A stretch of DNA of 14,412 bases from Crocinitomicaceae bacterium (lineage in GTDB: Bacteria > Bacteroidota > Bacteroidia > Flavobacteriales_D > Sanyastnellaceae). Location of the stretch: assembly GCA_020848015.1 (NCBI GenBank), contig JADLBA010000225.1:1-14412 (forward strand). Direction: 5' to 3'. The notes beneath the pieces are model-generated. The model saw nothing but the letters and a program-made list of their open reading frames with translations. It was not told where the DNA came from and searched no databases. Made by a program: the position numbers and the translations under genes. Position 1 is the stretch's first letter. Every line of letters starts with the position of its first letter. Positions 7,078-14,412 of this stretch are shown one piece after another.

Positions 7078-7974
7078 CTATAAATTCCTCACCAAGATAA
7101 CTGAGACATCAAAGTAAACGGGGGTATTGCGGGGGACAATTCCAGTGGAACTGCCGTCTTCGCCAAAAGCGAGGTAAGAAGGCATATATATTCTCGCTCG
7201 CTCGCCTTCTCTCAAAAACGACAAACCATATTGAAACCCTGGTACCAGTTGACCCGGACGGCCAAACTGAAAAGTCATCGTAGTAAGGGGATCGAGTGAT
7301 GTTCCATTCAGTAAAAAAGTACTGTAGTTCATCGTCACTTCCATTCCTGCTCTGATGGTATCTCCATCGGCATCGTTCCATTTTTCGATGAACACATCGC
7401 CGTGCTGCTCTACCGGATGCTCATTTCCATCCACAAAAAACATATTGATCGCCTCGGTCTCTTGTAACTCCCCCTGTTGAGCCGCCTGCATCAAAAAGTT
7501 GACAAAACCCTGTCTATCGAAAGTATGAATAACATTGATATTCAATTTGACCAGCGCTTCTCTGTTCTCAGTTTGATAACGCCCATAACCCGAAAGGTAG
7601 GTACTATCAAAATCGCCAAATGGAAGAATCCATGTTACATTGTCTCCACAATTGAGCAGTTCCATCCGTGTAATAAGACGATCACTAACGGAAGAAGGTT
7701 TCTCGCCTGATATTTCTGTTTTTCTCAACTTTCCGAGATAAACAATGGAATTGAATATTGCATCTGTACTATCGGCTCTCTGTGCCTTAATCTCAAGTAC
7801 GGAATAAGCAGCATCTTTCAGCATAGGGCGGCAATCACCGAATTGATTCAACTTTACATAAAAATCTTTTTCGATTTTTTCATAACCGGGAAATTTATTA
7901 CAGGAAGTAAAAGTCAGACATACCAAGGCAATTATCCATTCAAAGGGCGAAAAGAATAAACGGATTTGTATCAT
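7078..7974 (-). CDS. FKBP-type peptidyl-prolyl isomerase lipoprotein (298 aa)
   Basis: Probably an envelope-anchored prolyl isomerase or chaperone. The N-terminus has a hydrophobic segment ending in a lipobox, CLTFTSC, with acylated C25. Residues about 30-200 form a domain I do not recognise. The C-terminal FKBP domain (about 205-298) is seen in AGMEVTMNYSTFLLNGTSL, GQLVPGFQYGLSFLREGERA and YMPSYLAFGEDG, ending PVYFDVSVILV. The pocket tryptophan of FKBP12 is replaced by phenylalanine (PGFQYGL), and the tyrosine of its YAYG by phenylalanine (LAFG), so catalytic activity may be low. It lies 12 bases downstream of another FKBP lipoprotein gene on the same strand. Its stop faces the rnpB terminator. 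Confidence 0.82.
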   Translation of the reverse strand: MIQIRLFFSPFEWIIALVCLTFTSCNKFPGYEKIEKDFYVKLNQFGDCRPMLKDAAYSVLEIKAQRADSTDAIFNSIVYLGKLRKTEISGEKPSSVSDRLITRMELLNCGDNVTWILPFGDFDSTYLSGYGRYQTENREALVKLNINVIHTFDRQGFVNFLMQAAQQGELQETEAINMFFVDGNEHPVEQHGDVFIEKWNDADGDTIRAGMEVTMNYSTFLLNGTSLDPLTTMTFQFGRPGQLVPGFQYGLSFLREGERARIYMPSYLAFGEDGSSTGIVPRNTPVYFDVSVILVRNL

Positions 7975-7986
7975 TGAAATTCCTGA

Positions 7987-8505
7987 TTACTCGATTCCCT
8001 GCAAATAAATATCATATACTAAACTTGCATCCTGCGGTATTTTGCCGGAGTCACCTGTAAACCCAAAGGCGAGATGTGAGGGCATCACTAATTTTGCTTT
8101 GTCACCTACGTGCAATAACTGAACAGCTTCATGCAAGCCGGCCTCCACATTATCTTGCCCTATCAGAAACCTGACAGGGTGCAGACTGTCGGTTGTATAA
8201 CACAGCGTACCATCCAGCATTTCGATTCTGTAGGAGAGTACGGCTACTTCTGTCTCTTTCGGTTGTGAGCCTTTTCCAAGCGCATACACCCAATAGTTTA
8301 GCCCCGTACTTGTTTCGGTCATCGGCCAATTTTTCTGACGAATAAATTCGCGGAGGCGCTCCTTTTCTTCTTGATGTTTTCTTTTATTCGACTCTACCAA
8401 TTCTTTTTGAATCTCTTCCATCGAGGGCGGTGTTACTCTCTTTTTTTCAGAACATCCGTTGCACTCTGCGAGTACAATTATCAGTAAAACAATTGCAGTT
8501 CTCAT
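7987..8505 (-). CDS. FKBP-type peptidyl-prolyl isomerase lipoprotein (172 aa)
   Basis: A 172-residue lipoprotein with a single FKBP-like domain. The start is the ATG at 8505, which overlaps the stop of the nrnA gene as ATGA; a longer frame inside nrnA is spurious. The leader MRTAIVLLIIVLAECNGC offers two possible acylation sites, C15 (LAEC, unusual glutamate before the cysteine) and C18 (NGC). A charged helical linker (about 28-58, rich in K and E) follows, then the FKBP domain (about 68-171) with RFLIGQDNVEAGLHEAVQLL, GDKAKLVMPSHLAFG and a closing ASLVYDIYL. The pocket tryptophan is leucine (EAGLHEAV), further from the active consensus than its neighbour. Translational coupling to nrnA is likely. 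Confidence 0.82.
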   Translation of the reverse strand: MRTAIVLLIIVLAECNGCSEKKRVTPPSMEEIQKELVESNKRKHQEEKERLREFIRQKNWPMTETSTGLNYWVYALGKGSQPKETEVAVLSYRIEMLDGTLCYTTDSLHPVRFLIGQDNVEAGLHEAVQLLHVGDKAKLVMPSHLAFGFTGDSGKIPQDASLVYDIYLQGIE

Positions 8506-9527
8506 GAGCGATTGATTTCCTCGCATTGCCGCTCTGTCTCTTTCAAAAAACGCTTTACTGCTTCTTCCATTGTCTCCACCGAGCTTCCACCTGCTGCATT
8601 GAAATGCCCTCCCCCATTCCACGACCGGCGGGCAAAAGTATTGACATCAAAGCCGCCTTTTGAACGGAATGATGCTTTGATTTCATTCGCACCTTCGCGA
8701 AAAAAAGCAGCCATTTTTATTCCATTGATGCTGAGAGCTTGGTTTACCAGGCCTTCAGTGTCACCGGGTCGGTAATTGAATTGTTTCATCTCATCTAAAG
8801 TAAGGGTGATATAGGCCACCGAACACTCCGGAACGACAGCGAGTTTTTCACTCAATGCAAAACCGATGAGCCTCATCCTGTCAGGCAAGTTGGTATCATA
8901 CACCTCGCGATGGATTCTTGCATGATCCATCCCTGTGGCAAACAATTCGGCAACTATGCGATGTGTATCAGCGGTAACCGATGGAAAGCGAAAAGACCCG
9001 CTATCTGTCATAATACCACAGTAGATGCACGAGGCAATGTCTTCATCGAGCAGTGCTCTCCATCCGCAGCGATCAATGAAATACCAGATCATCTGGGCGG
9101 TGCTGCATATTCCGGTGTCTGAATAAAGTACTTCAGCAAAATCTTCGGGTTCATGGTGGTGATCTATCAGAATGAAATCTGCCGTTGTGCCTTTCAGTGC
9201 TTTTTCCATTGCAGTGCCCGTCCTGCCGAGGTGATTATAGTCTAATGAAAAAATGAGCGCTGCAGATGCAATTGCATTCTTTGCTGCTGCTTCGTTTTCA
9301 TCAAACAACAGAATATCCCCGTATCCCTTTATCCATTGTAAAAATGAAGGCACTTCATCCGGTAATACGATTACAACATTTTTTTGAAGTTTCTTCAACA
9401 GAAGGAACAATGCCATCGCTGACCCCACGGCATCCCCGTCGGGAGATTTGTGGCTGGTGATCACTATCTGCTTAGCACTATCAATCAATTGCTTTGACCG
9501 ATCCACCTGTTCCTGATTCAATCTCAT
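8502..9527 (-). CDS. nrnA: DHH-family phosphoesterase, NrnA type (oligoribonuclease/pAp phosphatase)
   Basis: A 341-residue cytoplasmic enzyme of the DHH/DHHA1 family. NrnA-type members degrade short RNA oligonucleotides and dephosphorylate 3'-phosphoadenosine 5'-phosphate using two manganese ions. The metal-binding motifs are all present: SHKSPDGDAVGS (25-36, H26, D30, D32), LDYNHLGRTG (D96), IDHHHEP (D122-H123-H124), and GIMTDSGSF (D175). The DHHA1 substrate-binding motif GGGHFNAAGG is at 305-314. The length is normal. It is the first gene of an operon with two FKBP lipoproteins; the link between nanoRNA decay and these isomerases is not obvious. The -7 box ends four bases before the ATG, predicting a leaderless message. 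No other methionine could serve as start before the first motif. Confidence 0.9.
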   Translation of the reverse strand: MRLNQEQVDRSKQLIDSAKQIVITSHKSPDGDAVGSAMALFLLLKKLQKNVVIVLPDEVPSFLQWIKGYGDILLFDENEAAAKNAIASAALIFSLDYNHLGRTGTAMEKALKGTTADFILIDHHHEPEDFAEVLYSDTGICSTAQMIWYFIDRCGWRALLDEDIASCIYCGIMTDSGSFRFPSVTADTHRIVAELFATGMDHARIHREVYDTNLPDRMRLIGFALSEKLAVVPECSVAYITLTLDEMKQFNYRPGDTEGLVNQALSINGIKMAAFFREGANEIKASFRSKGGFDVNTFARRSWNGGGHFNAAGGSSVETMEEAVKRFLKETERQCEEINRS

Positions 9528-9531
9528 AGTT

Positions 9532-9539
9532 CAAAGATA
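9532..9539 (-). promoter_or_regulatory. -7 box of the nrnA operon
   Basis: On the minus strand TATCTTTG matches TAnnTTTG exactly and ends four bases before the ATG, so the transcript start would fall on the start codon. No well-placed -33 box is seen. Confidence 0.5.
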
Positions 9540-9769
9540 GCAGTGTTCGCTAAAGGTAATATTGTCAATTGCTTTTTAATCACAATTAAAATTCAGGTTT
9601 TTTTGAGCTCGCAGAAAAGATGAATCATCACTCTTTAACTCTTGAAATTCAAAAAAATATTATTCGTAACCATTATGGTAGTGTCTAAACAATATCTCAT
9701 TCATAAAATCTCAAATACTCCTCCCACCAATAAAGTCAAAGCCGTGACAAGATACTCCATGTGAAAAGC
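9540..9769. other. AT-rich intergenic stretch
   Basis: Between the nrnA promoter and the end of the S9B peptidase gene I see no coding frame, RNA gene or clear terminator hairpin. The stretch contains A/T runs only. Confidence 0.5.
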
Positions 9770-11920
9770 CTAACGTGTTACCGCGAGATTCTCCACAATA
9801 TAGCCGAGTACTTTTTCCATCAGATGAAGCCTGTCTTTTCCCCGCACATTGTGGCCGTGTCCCGGGTAGGCGAAAAAGTCAACCAATATGTTTTTATCTA
9901 TACACGCTTTTAGAAATTTCATGTCGTGTTGCAGTACAACAACATCATCATCAGTGCCATGAATCATCAGCAGATCGCCTTTGAGATCAGCTACATAATT
10001 GGTAAGATCAGCAATTTTATATCCCTCAGGGTTTTGATCGGGAGTGTCCATATACCGTTCAGTGTACATTACTTCATACATACGCCAGTCAATTACTGAT
10101 CCACCGGCCACCCCTACTTTAAACGTACCGGGCTTTCTAAGCATCAGGCCGGTGGTCATAAAGCCGCCAAAACTCCAGCCATGTACCGCAAGTCTTCCCG
10201 GATCAACAAAGTGAAGAGACTTCAAGTATTTTACCCCCATTATTTGATCATCAATTTCCACCGTTCCGAGTTGGCGGTGTATAGCCTGCTCAAATGCTTT
10301 CCCACGATGTGCAGAACCTCGTCCATCCACTGTAAAGACAATATATCCCTGTTCCGCGAGATAATTCATCCACAGTGACGAACCCGCAAGCCAGCTATTG
10401 GTTACTAATTGTACATGCGGGCCATTGTAGAGATATACTACAGCAGGATATTTGTTTGAGACAGAAAAATTTGTGGGTTTTATCATCCTGCAATAAAGAG
10501 GGGTGCTTCCATCAGCAGCAGTAATGGTAAAAATTTCGGTATTGCCGATGGCTCTTCCATCTAAGGGATTTTCTGCGATTAGCAGACTGCGGATCATCCG
10601 CCCTCCACTGCTGCTAATATCTATCCGGTTAGGAACAGTGATAGAGTTGTAGGTATCAAGAATAAACTCGCCACTATCGGAAACCTGCACATCATGAGTA
10701 CCTGAAGCGCCGGTAATCTTCATCATCAGCATATCGCTCAGATTGACCGAATAGGCATTCGATTCGGTTGGATTATCGCCGGTACCTGCCACAAACATTT
10801 TTGTTCCATCTTTATTGAAACCAAGTATTTCCGTCAGTTCGAAACGGGCGTGCGTTTGGCGAAGCAGTTCTCCATTGGTATTGTATAGATAATAGTTATG
10901 AAAACCATCCTGCCAACTGTACCACAAGAAGATATCCTTTTTGCCTTTTACAAAGGTGATGGGTTGCTCGGGTTCCACCCACTTATCATCCTTTTCAGTA
11001 ATCAGGATTTTGATAAGTTTCCCTGTTGCCGCATCGTAGCGGCGCAATTGCATTTCTGTTGTTTCGCGATTAATATGTATCAGGTAGATATCCTTTCCAT
11101 CAGGGCTCCATGTGAGATTGGTAGCATAGAAAAACGGATTAAATTTTATTCCGGTCAGACCATTGCTCAATTCGAGATATATGGTAGTGCCTGATGAAAG
11201 GTTATAAACGCCGACACTCACCTTTTCACTTTGTGCACCGGCCATAGGATACTTGATATACTTTACTACTGCCGGCGTTTCTTTATAGTCAATCAGCGGA
11301 TAATCCGTTACCTCTGCTTCATCTTTTTGGTAAAAGGCCAATGCGTTTCCGGATGGACTCCAGAAGGTACCCTTTACTATACCATATTCGTTTCGCGACA
11401 CACTCTGACCACTGACAATATCCTTTTCATTGTTTGTGACCTGAATGTCCTTTTCACCTGAACGGATAAACAGATTATTCCCTTTTGTATAAGCAAAATT
11501 GCCCGATGCTTTATGATAATCAGTATTCTCACCATCCTTTGGTATTCTACTCCTTGCTGTAACACTTTTTGTTTTTCGATTTGCCAGCAAGTATTGCCCC
11601 TCCGCTTCAAAATAAAAAGTGTTCGCGTCTAACCAGGTAATATCGGGGAATTCAGTGAGTTTCTGCGTCAGCTTGTTCCAGTCGTTAAGCTGTGCCAATG
11701 TCAGTGCAGCCTGTTCCTTTGTTTTCGCATTACCCTGAAATAAAGTATCATTTTTTACATAAACAAAATCATCGCTGCCCGGCAGCCAATTCAACTGGTC
11801 TAAATTTTTGGGATAAAACTGCCGGTATTGCCCGTTTACAGCCTCTTCCAGAGTAAGCGGCTGTTGTGAAAATAACGAAAGGGAAATGAATAAAAAAAGA
11901 AATGAAGATGCGTATTTCAT
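9770..11920 (-). CDS. S9B dipeptidyl-peptidase IV-like serine peptidase
   Basis: A 716-residue secreted or periplasmic prolyl-specific peptidase. A signal peptide (MKYASSFLFLFISLSLFSQQ) is followed by the DPP4-type beta-propeller (about 20-480) and an alpha/beta-hydrolase domain (about 490-716). The catalytic triad is visible: S583 in HGWSFGGFM, D658 in HGTDDDVV, and H690 in PGHGHNVRGKDR, with spacings (75 and 32 residues) close to human DPP4 (78 and 32). In the propeller the segment SRNEYGIVKGTFWSP (175-189) has one glutamate (E178) in the region where DPP4 uses a Glu-Glu pair to hold the peptide amino terminus. Whether it releases di- or tripeptides is therefore uncertain. It is monocistronic, divergent from the large secreted gene. 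Confidence 0.9.
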   Translation of the reverse strand: MKYASSFLFLFISLSLFSQQPLTLEEAVNGQYRQFYPKNLDQLNWLPGSDDFVYVKNDTLFQGNAKTKEQAALTLAQLNDWNKLTQKLTEFPDITWLDANTFYFEAEGQYLLANRKTKSVTARSRIPKDGENTDYHKASGNFAYTKGNNLFIRSGEKDIQVTNNEKDIVSGQSVSRNEYGIVKGTFWSPSGNALAFYQKDEAEVTDYPLIDYKETPAVVKYIKYPMAGAQSEKVSVGVYNLSSGTTIYLELSNGLTGIKFNPFFYATNLTWSPDGKDIYLIHINRETTEMQLRRYDAATGKLIKILITEKDDKWVEPEQPITFVKGKKDIFLWYSWQDGFHNYYLYNTNGELLRQTHARFELTEILGFNKDGTKMFVAGTGDNPTESNAYSVNLSDMLMMKITGASGTHDVQVSDSGEFILDTYNSITVPNRIDISSSGGRMIRSLLIAENPLDGRAIGNTEIFTITAADGSTPLYCRMIKPTNFSVSNKYPAVVYLYNGPHVQLVTNSWLAGSSLWMNYLAEQGYIVFTVDGRGSAHRGKAFEQAIHRQLGTVEIDDQIMGVKYLKSLHFVDPGRLAVHGWSFGGFMTTGLMLRKPGTFKVGVAGGSVIDWRMYEVMYTERYMDTPDQNPEGYKIADLTNYVADLKGDLLMIHGTDDDVVVLQHDMKFLKACIDKNILVDFFAYPGHGHNVRGKDRLHLMEKVLGYIVENLAVTR

Positions 11921-11940
11921 GTGGGTTTGTTTGTCAGAGC

Positions 11941-11948
11941 CAAAAATA
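11941..11948 (-). promoter_or_regulatory. -7 box of the S9B peptidase gene
   Basis: On the minus strand TATTTTTG matches TAnnTTTG exactly, 20 bases before the ATG. No -33 box stands at the expected distance. Confidence 0.5.
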
Positions 11949-12211
11949 CAATGAACGGAATACTCATTAGAGTATTGAGTGATTTGCGGTAATTACCGGA
12001 TATAAGTGGCACAATTTATTGCTGGCAACATTGTTCGAGGAACTGAATAAGATTTTCTATACTGTTTCCGTAACTATCTTCTAAGTTCTTTAGCAGGGGA
12101 TTCCGTGACATTTTCTCCTGACGGGCAACCAAAAGTCCACTTAACGGGTTTTACACATAAAATTCATGCATTGTTAACGATGCGTTACCACTATAATTGA
12201 TATAACGGGCG
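11949..12211. promoter_or_regulatory. Divergent intergenic region with three dyads
   Basis: The region between the peptidase gene and the large secreted gene holds no coding frame. It holds AATACTC/GAGTATT (11959-11965, 11970-11976, 4-base loop), the perfect 12-bp palindrome CGGTAATTACCG (11987-11998), and the near-palindrome GCATTGTTAACGATGC (12168-12183, one mismatched pair). Any of them could be an operator for one or both genes; no binding protein can be named. Confidence 0.4.
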
Positions 12212-12219
12212 TATATTAG
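12212..12219 (+). promoter_or_regulatory. Candidate -7 box of the large secreted gene
   Basis: TATATTAG differs from TAnnTTTG at one position and ends 14 bases before the ATG, giving an expected leader of about 11 bases. The surrounding 11-mer GTATATTAGCC is the same as the one before the toxin gene. Confidence 0.4.
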
Positions 12220-12233
12220 CCGCCGCAAACGGC

Positions 12234-14412
12234 ATGATACAGCTATTTGTTCATAACCGGTTTTTCCTTTTCCTCTACTGTTTCTCTATATCTTTTTTTT
12301 CTGGTGCACAGTGCATTGTGATCAATGAGATCATGATCAATGCTCCCGGAAGTGGTGCTAATTGTGATGGAGCCTGCACGCCAAATACAGGAGAATGGAC
12401 CGAGTTATACAATACCTGTTCACAGCCGGTGAACATCGGGTGTTATGTACTGGCCGACGGTGATTTCACTGTTACCATTCCCTCTGGCACCATACTGGAA
12501 CCCAATGATTATTTCGTGATCGGAAGTATCAACTCAAACGTTCCGGTAGATCTTTACCTCGGTTCCTGTGGATGTACCAACGGATCGGGTATTGGTATTT
12601 TTTCTAACAACAGCGAACAGTTGATGTTGTTAAATTCCTCTGGGCAACTGATGGATGCGGTTTACTGGGGGAGTGGTCAGTTTCCTGCTGCGGGTGTGAC
12701 TCCGCCTCTTGTGGGTTGTTCATCTATCAACTTCTCTGCAAATTCCGCGAATGCAAACTTCGAATATCTCCCATCTTCGGGAAGCGATGGATGTACCCTC
12801 GCCCGCGTTTGCGATGGTGTAAGCCCATGGGAAGAGCGCTGCGGCTCAGGGGTGACGGGGAATGCAAGCAATGGGATTCCAGTTGAACCGGACTTTTCCG
12901 CAACACAAACGGAAATATGTCCGGGAAGCTGCATCAATTTCAATGATGAGTCGGGCGGAGTACCTACCGGATGGACGTGGTCGTTTCCGGGAAGCAATAC
13001 TCCCTCTTCCATTGCACAAAATCCTTCGGGGGTTTGCTATCCTACCGAAGGAGAATACGATGTTACACTTCAAGTCACCAGTCTCTGTGGTACTTTTTCA
13101 TATAGCCAGCAGGGCTTTATAGTTGTGGCTGCCCCAGATACCCCTGAAATCACTGCTTCCGGGTCTCTTTCATTCTGCTCAGGAGGAAATGTCACACTAT
13201 CCGTTTCAGGAGGATCATCCTACCAGTGGTTCCAAAATGGTACTGTTATTTCAGGAGCTACCAACGGACAATATATTGCAAACAGTGCTGGAAATTATTC
13301 GGTAGAAGTATCCGACAGCCAATGCACTTTGCTGTCAGACGAAGTACAAGTCAGTGTTGTTCAATCATTACAGCCGGTACTGAACGCATCTGGGGCAACG
13401 CAGGTATGTCAAGGACAATCGGTATTGCTCACTACCGATACAGGCTATTCTTCCTATCAATGGTTCCGGGATGGAAATAGTATTGCGGGAGCCTCTTCTG
13501 ATTCTTACAACGCAACCATTGGCGGTAATTATTCTGTCGTCGTTGGAAACGGGCTGTGCAGCGGAACTTCCGATCCTGTAATGATAAATGTAGTGATTCC
13601 GCCTTCGGCAACAATTGCATCTTCCGATAATCAACCAGTATGTGAAGGAGAAGAGGTGATACTAACAGTTCCGGACAATTTTTTATCGTATCAGTGGATG
13701 ATGAACAGTACAGTTTTGGCAGGAGAAAATTCCAACTCATTCGGTGCTACTGATGAAGGCAGCTACTCCGTAATCGTTGGGAACGGAATATGCACTGCGG
13801 TTACCCCTTCTTTTATTGTTGAAATTATTTCACTCCCGGTGGCCAATATTCAGCCACAGGGAATGGTGCAGGTATGTGAAGGAGAGGAGATACTACTCAC
13901 TGCTTTCGGATCAGTTGATACCTATCAGTGGATGATAAATGGAACTGATATTATAGGAGCTGAATCAGCCACATTCCTCGCAGATCAGTCAGGTACTTAT
14001 GCTGTTGAAGTAGGTAACGAAGGCGTATGTTTTTCACAGTCGAATACAATTGTTGTGCAAGTGGTCGCAGTGGTACAACCGGAGATTGTTTCCTCAATGG
14101 GTTCGATGGAAAGTTGCGAGGGAGAAAATTTTTCAATTTCGGTTGCAACTGGGTATTCTTCCTACCAATGGTATTTTGGGGGATCTGCATTGACAGGCTC
14201 CACCTCCTACTCAATTACTCCACAACTATCAGGGGAGTATTCTGTGGTAGTGGGTCAGGCACCCGGATGTATTACCTCTCCGGTGGTCGTGGAAGTCTTG
14301 GTTCATCCTGTTCCCACTGCGGCTATTTCTCCTTCGGGAAATATTGTTCAGTGCACATACGAGCCTGTTTCGATCGAGGCATCAGGTGTTGGAAGTTACC
14401 AGTGGCTATTAA
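12234..14412 (+). CDS. Large secreted protein with LTD, PKD and Ig-like repeats (3' end outside window)
   Basis: The frame stays open for 726 codons to the last base of the window, so the protein is incomplete here. A signal peptide (residues 1-26: FFLFLYCFSISFFSGAQ) is followed by a lamin-tail domain (about 28-205), seen in VINEIMINAPGSG, GEWTELYNTC, DGDFTVTIPSGT and DAVYWGSG, with many cysteines. A PKD domain (219-298) has GWTWSFPGSN and YPTEGEYDVTLQV. Ig-like repeats follow at 301-376, 377-454, 455-532, 533-611, 612-689 and 690 onward, each 76-79 residues. Their pattern is CxGxxVxL, SYQWxxNG, GxYSVxVGNGxC, so each probably holds one disulphide. Such proteins are usually surface adhesins or structural proteins exported by type IX secretion; the C-terminal sorting domain would lie downstream. 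The start has a short leader and a -7 box. Confidence 0.88.
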   Translation, partial: MIQLFVHNRFFLFLYCFSISFFSGAQCIVINEIMINAPGSGANCDGACTPNTGEWTELYNTCSQPVNIGCYVLADGDFTVTIPSGTILEPNDYFVIGSINSNVPVDLYLGSCGCTNGSGIGIFSNNSEQLMLLNSSGQLMDAVYWGSGQFPAAGVTPPLVGCSSINFSANSANANFEYLPSSGSDGCTLARVCDGVSPWEERCGSGVTGNASNGIPVEPDFSATQTEICPGSCINFNDESGGVPTGWTWSFPGSNTPSSIAQNPSGVCYPTEGEYDVTLQVTSLCGTFSYSQQGFIVVAAPDTPEITASGSLSFCSGGNVTLSVSGGSSYQWFQNGTVISGATNGQYIANSAGNYSVEVSDSQCTLLSDEVQVSVVQSLQPVLNASGATQVCQGQSVLLTTDTGYSSYQWFRDGNSIAGASSDSYNATIGGNYSVVVGNGLCSGTSDPVMINVVIPPSATIASSDNQPVCEGEEVILTVPDNFLSYQWMMNSTVLAGENSNSFGATDEGSYSVIVGNGICTAVTPSFIVEIISLPVANIQPQGMVQVCEGEEILLTAFGSVDTYQWMINGTDIIGAESATFLADQSGTYAVEVGNEGVCFSQSNTIVVQVVAVVQPEIVSSMGSMESCEGENFSISVATGYSSYQWYFGGSALTGSTSYSITPQLSGEYSVVVGQAPGCITSPVVVEVLVHPVPTAAISPSGNIVQCTYEPVSIEASGVGSYQWLL
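13134..14412 (+). repeat. Tandem Ig-like repeat array (five full, one partial)
   Basis: Protein-level repeats within the large secreted gene: 13134-13361, 13362-13595, 13596-13829, 13830-14066, 14067-14300 and 14301-14412. Each keeps an early cysteine followed by a glycine-rich turn, a central YQW, and a late cysteine (lost to the window edge in the last). The DNA copies have diverged, so the array is old or selected for divergence rather than freshly duplicated. Confidence 0.85.

Noticed and set aside
9540..9769. Insertion-sequence remnant suggested by the odd AT-rich gap
   Set aside because: No terminal inverted repeats, target duplication or transposase fragment could be found.
12677..13073. 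Minus-strand frames under the large secreted gene
   Set aside because: They are antisense to a 726-codon frame with clear LTD, PKD and Ig-like domains.
13134..14412. CRISPR array or short tandem DNA repeats
   Set aside because: The periodicity of about 234 bases is at the protein level only (Ig-like domains); the DNA copies are diverged and no spacer structure exists.

Overview
The window reads as chromosomal DNA of a Bacteroidota bacterium. The evidence is the promoter style (TAnnTTTG -7 boxes, few purine-rich ribosome binding sites), lipoproteins and secreted proteins of families typical of that phylum, a three-gene ECF sigma operon of its usual form, a type A RNase P RNA, an S9B peptidase, and a giant secreted protein with LTD, PKD and Ig-like domains. 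The genus cannot be fixed from the sequence alone.

Layout. 1-985: a HigB/HigA-type toxin-antitoxin pair lies between two attC-like hairpin elements. The toxin frame is intact, but the antitoxin frame carries an amber codon just before its helix-turn-helix. 1112-1265: promoter, elongator tRNA-Met(CAT) with an aberrant T-loop, and a strong terminator. 1366-1746: a START-like domain protein, ending one base from the convergent pair of a gamma-carbonic-anhydrase/PaaY-like hexapeptide protein and TrmN6 (3076-1748, minus strand). 3241-4579: an intact DUF7009-like gene, then a moaA ruined by at least three frameshifts, several in-frame stops and loss of one radical-SAM cysteine. 6464-4634 (minus): ECF sigma factor, single-pass anti-sigma-like protein, and a small secreted charged protein. 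6666-7059: rnpB. 9527-7078 (minus): NrnA-type DHH phosphoesterase followed by two FKBP-type lipoproteins in one operon. 11920-9770 (minus): an S9B dipeptidyl-peptidase. 12234 to the window end (plus): a large secreted protein, 726 codons without a stop, with a signal peptide, a lamin-tail domain, a PKD domain and at least five and a half Ig-like repeats; its 3' end lies outside the window.

How the parts fit. Most of the window is housekeeping (tRNA, RNase P, tRNA modification, nanoRNA turnover, protein folding in the envelope) plus secreted functions. The unusual parts are the cassette-like toxin-antitoxin block with a broken antitoxin, the decayed molybdopterin gene beside an intact partner, the altered tRNA T-loop, and -7 promoter boxes that sit almost on the start codons of three genes and suggest leaderless or near-leaderless messages. 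I found no CRISPR array, phage module or complete insertion sequence.
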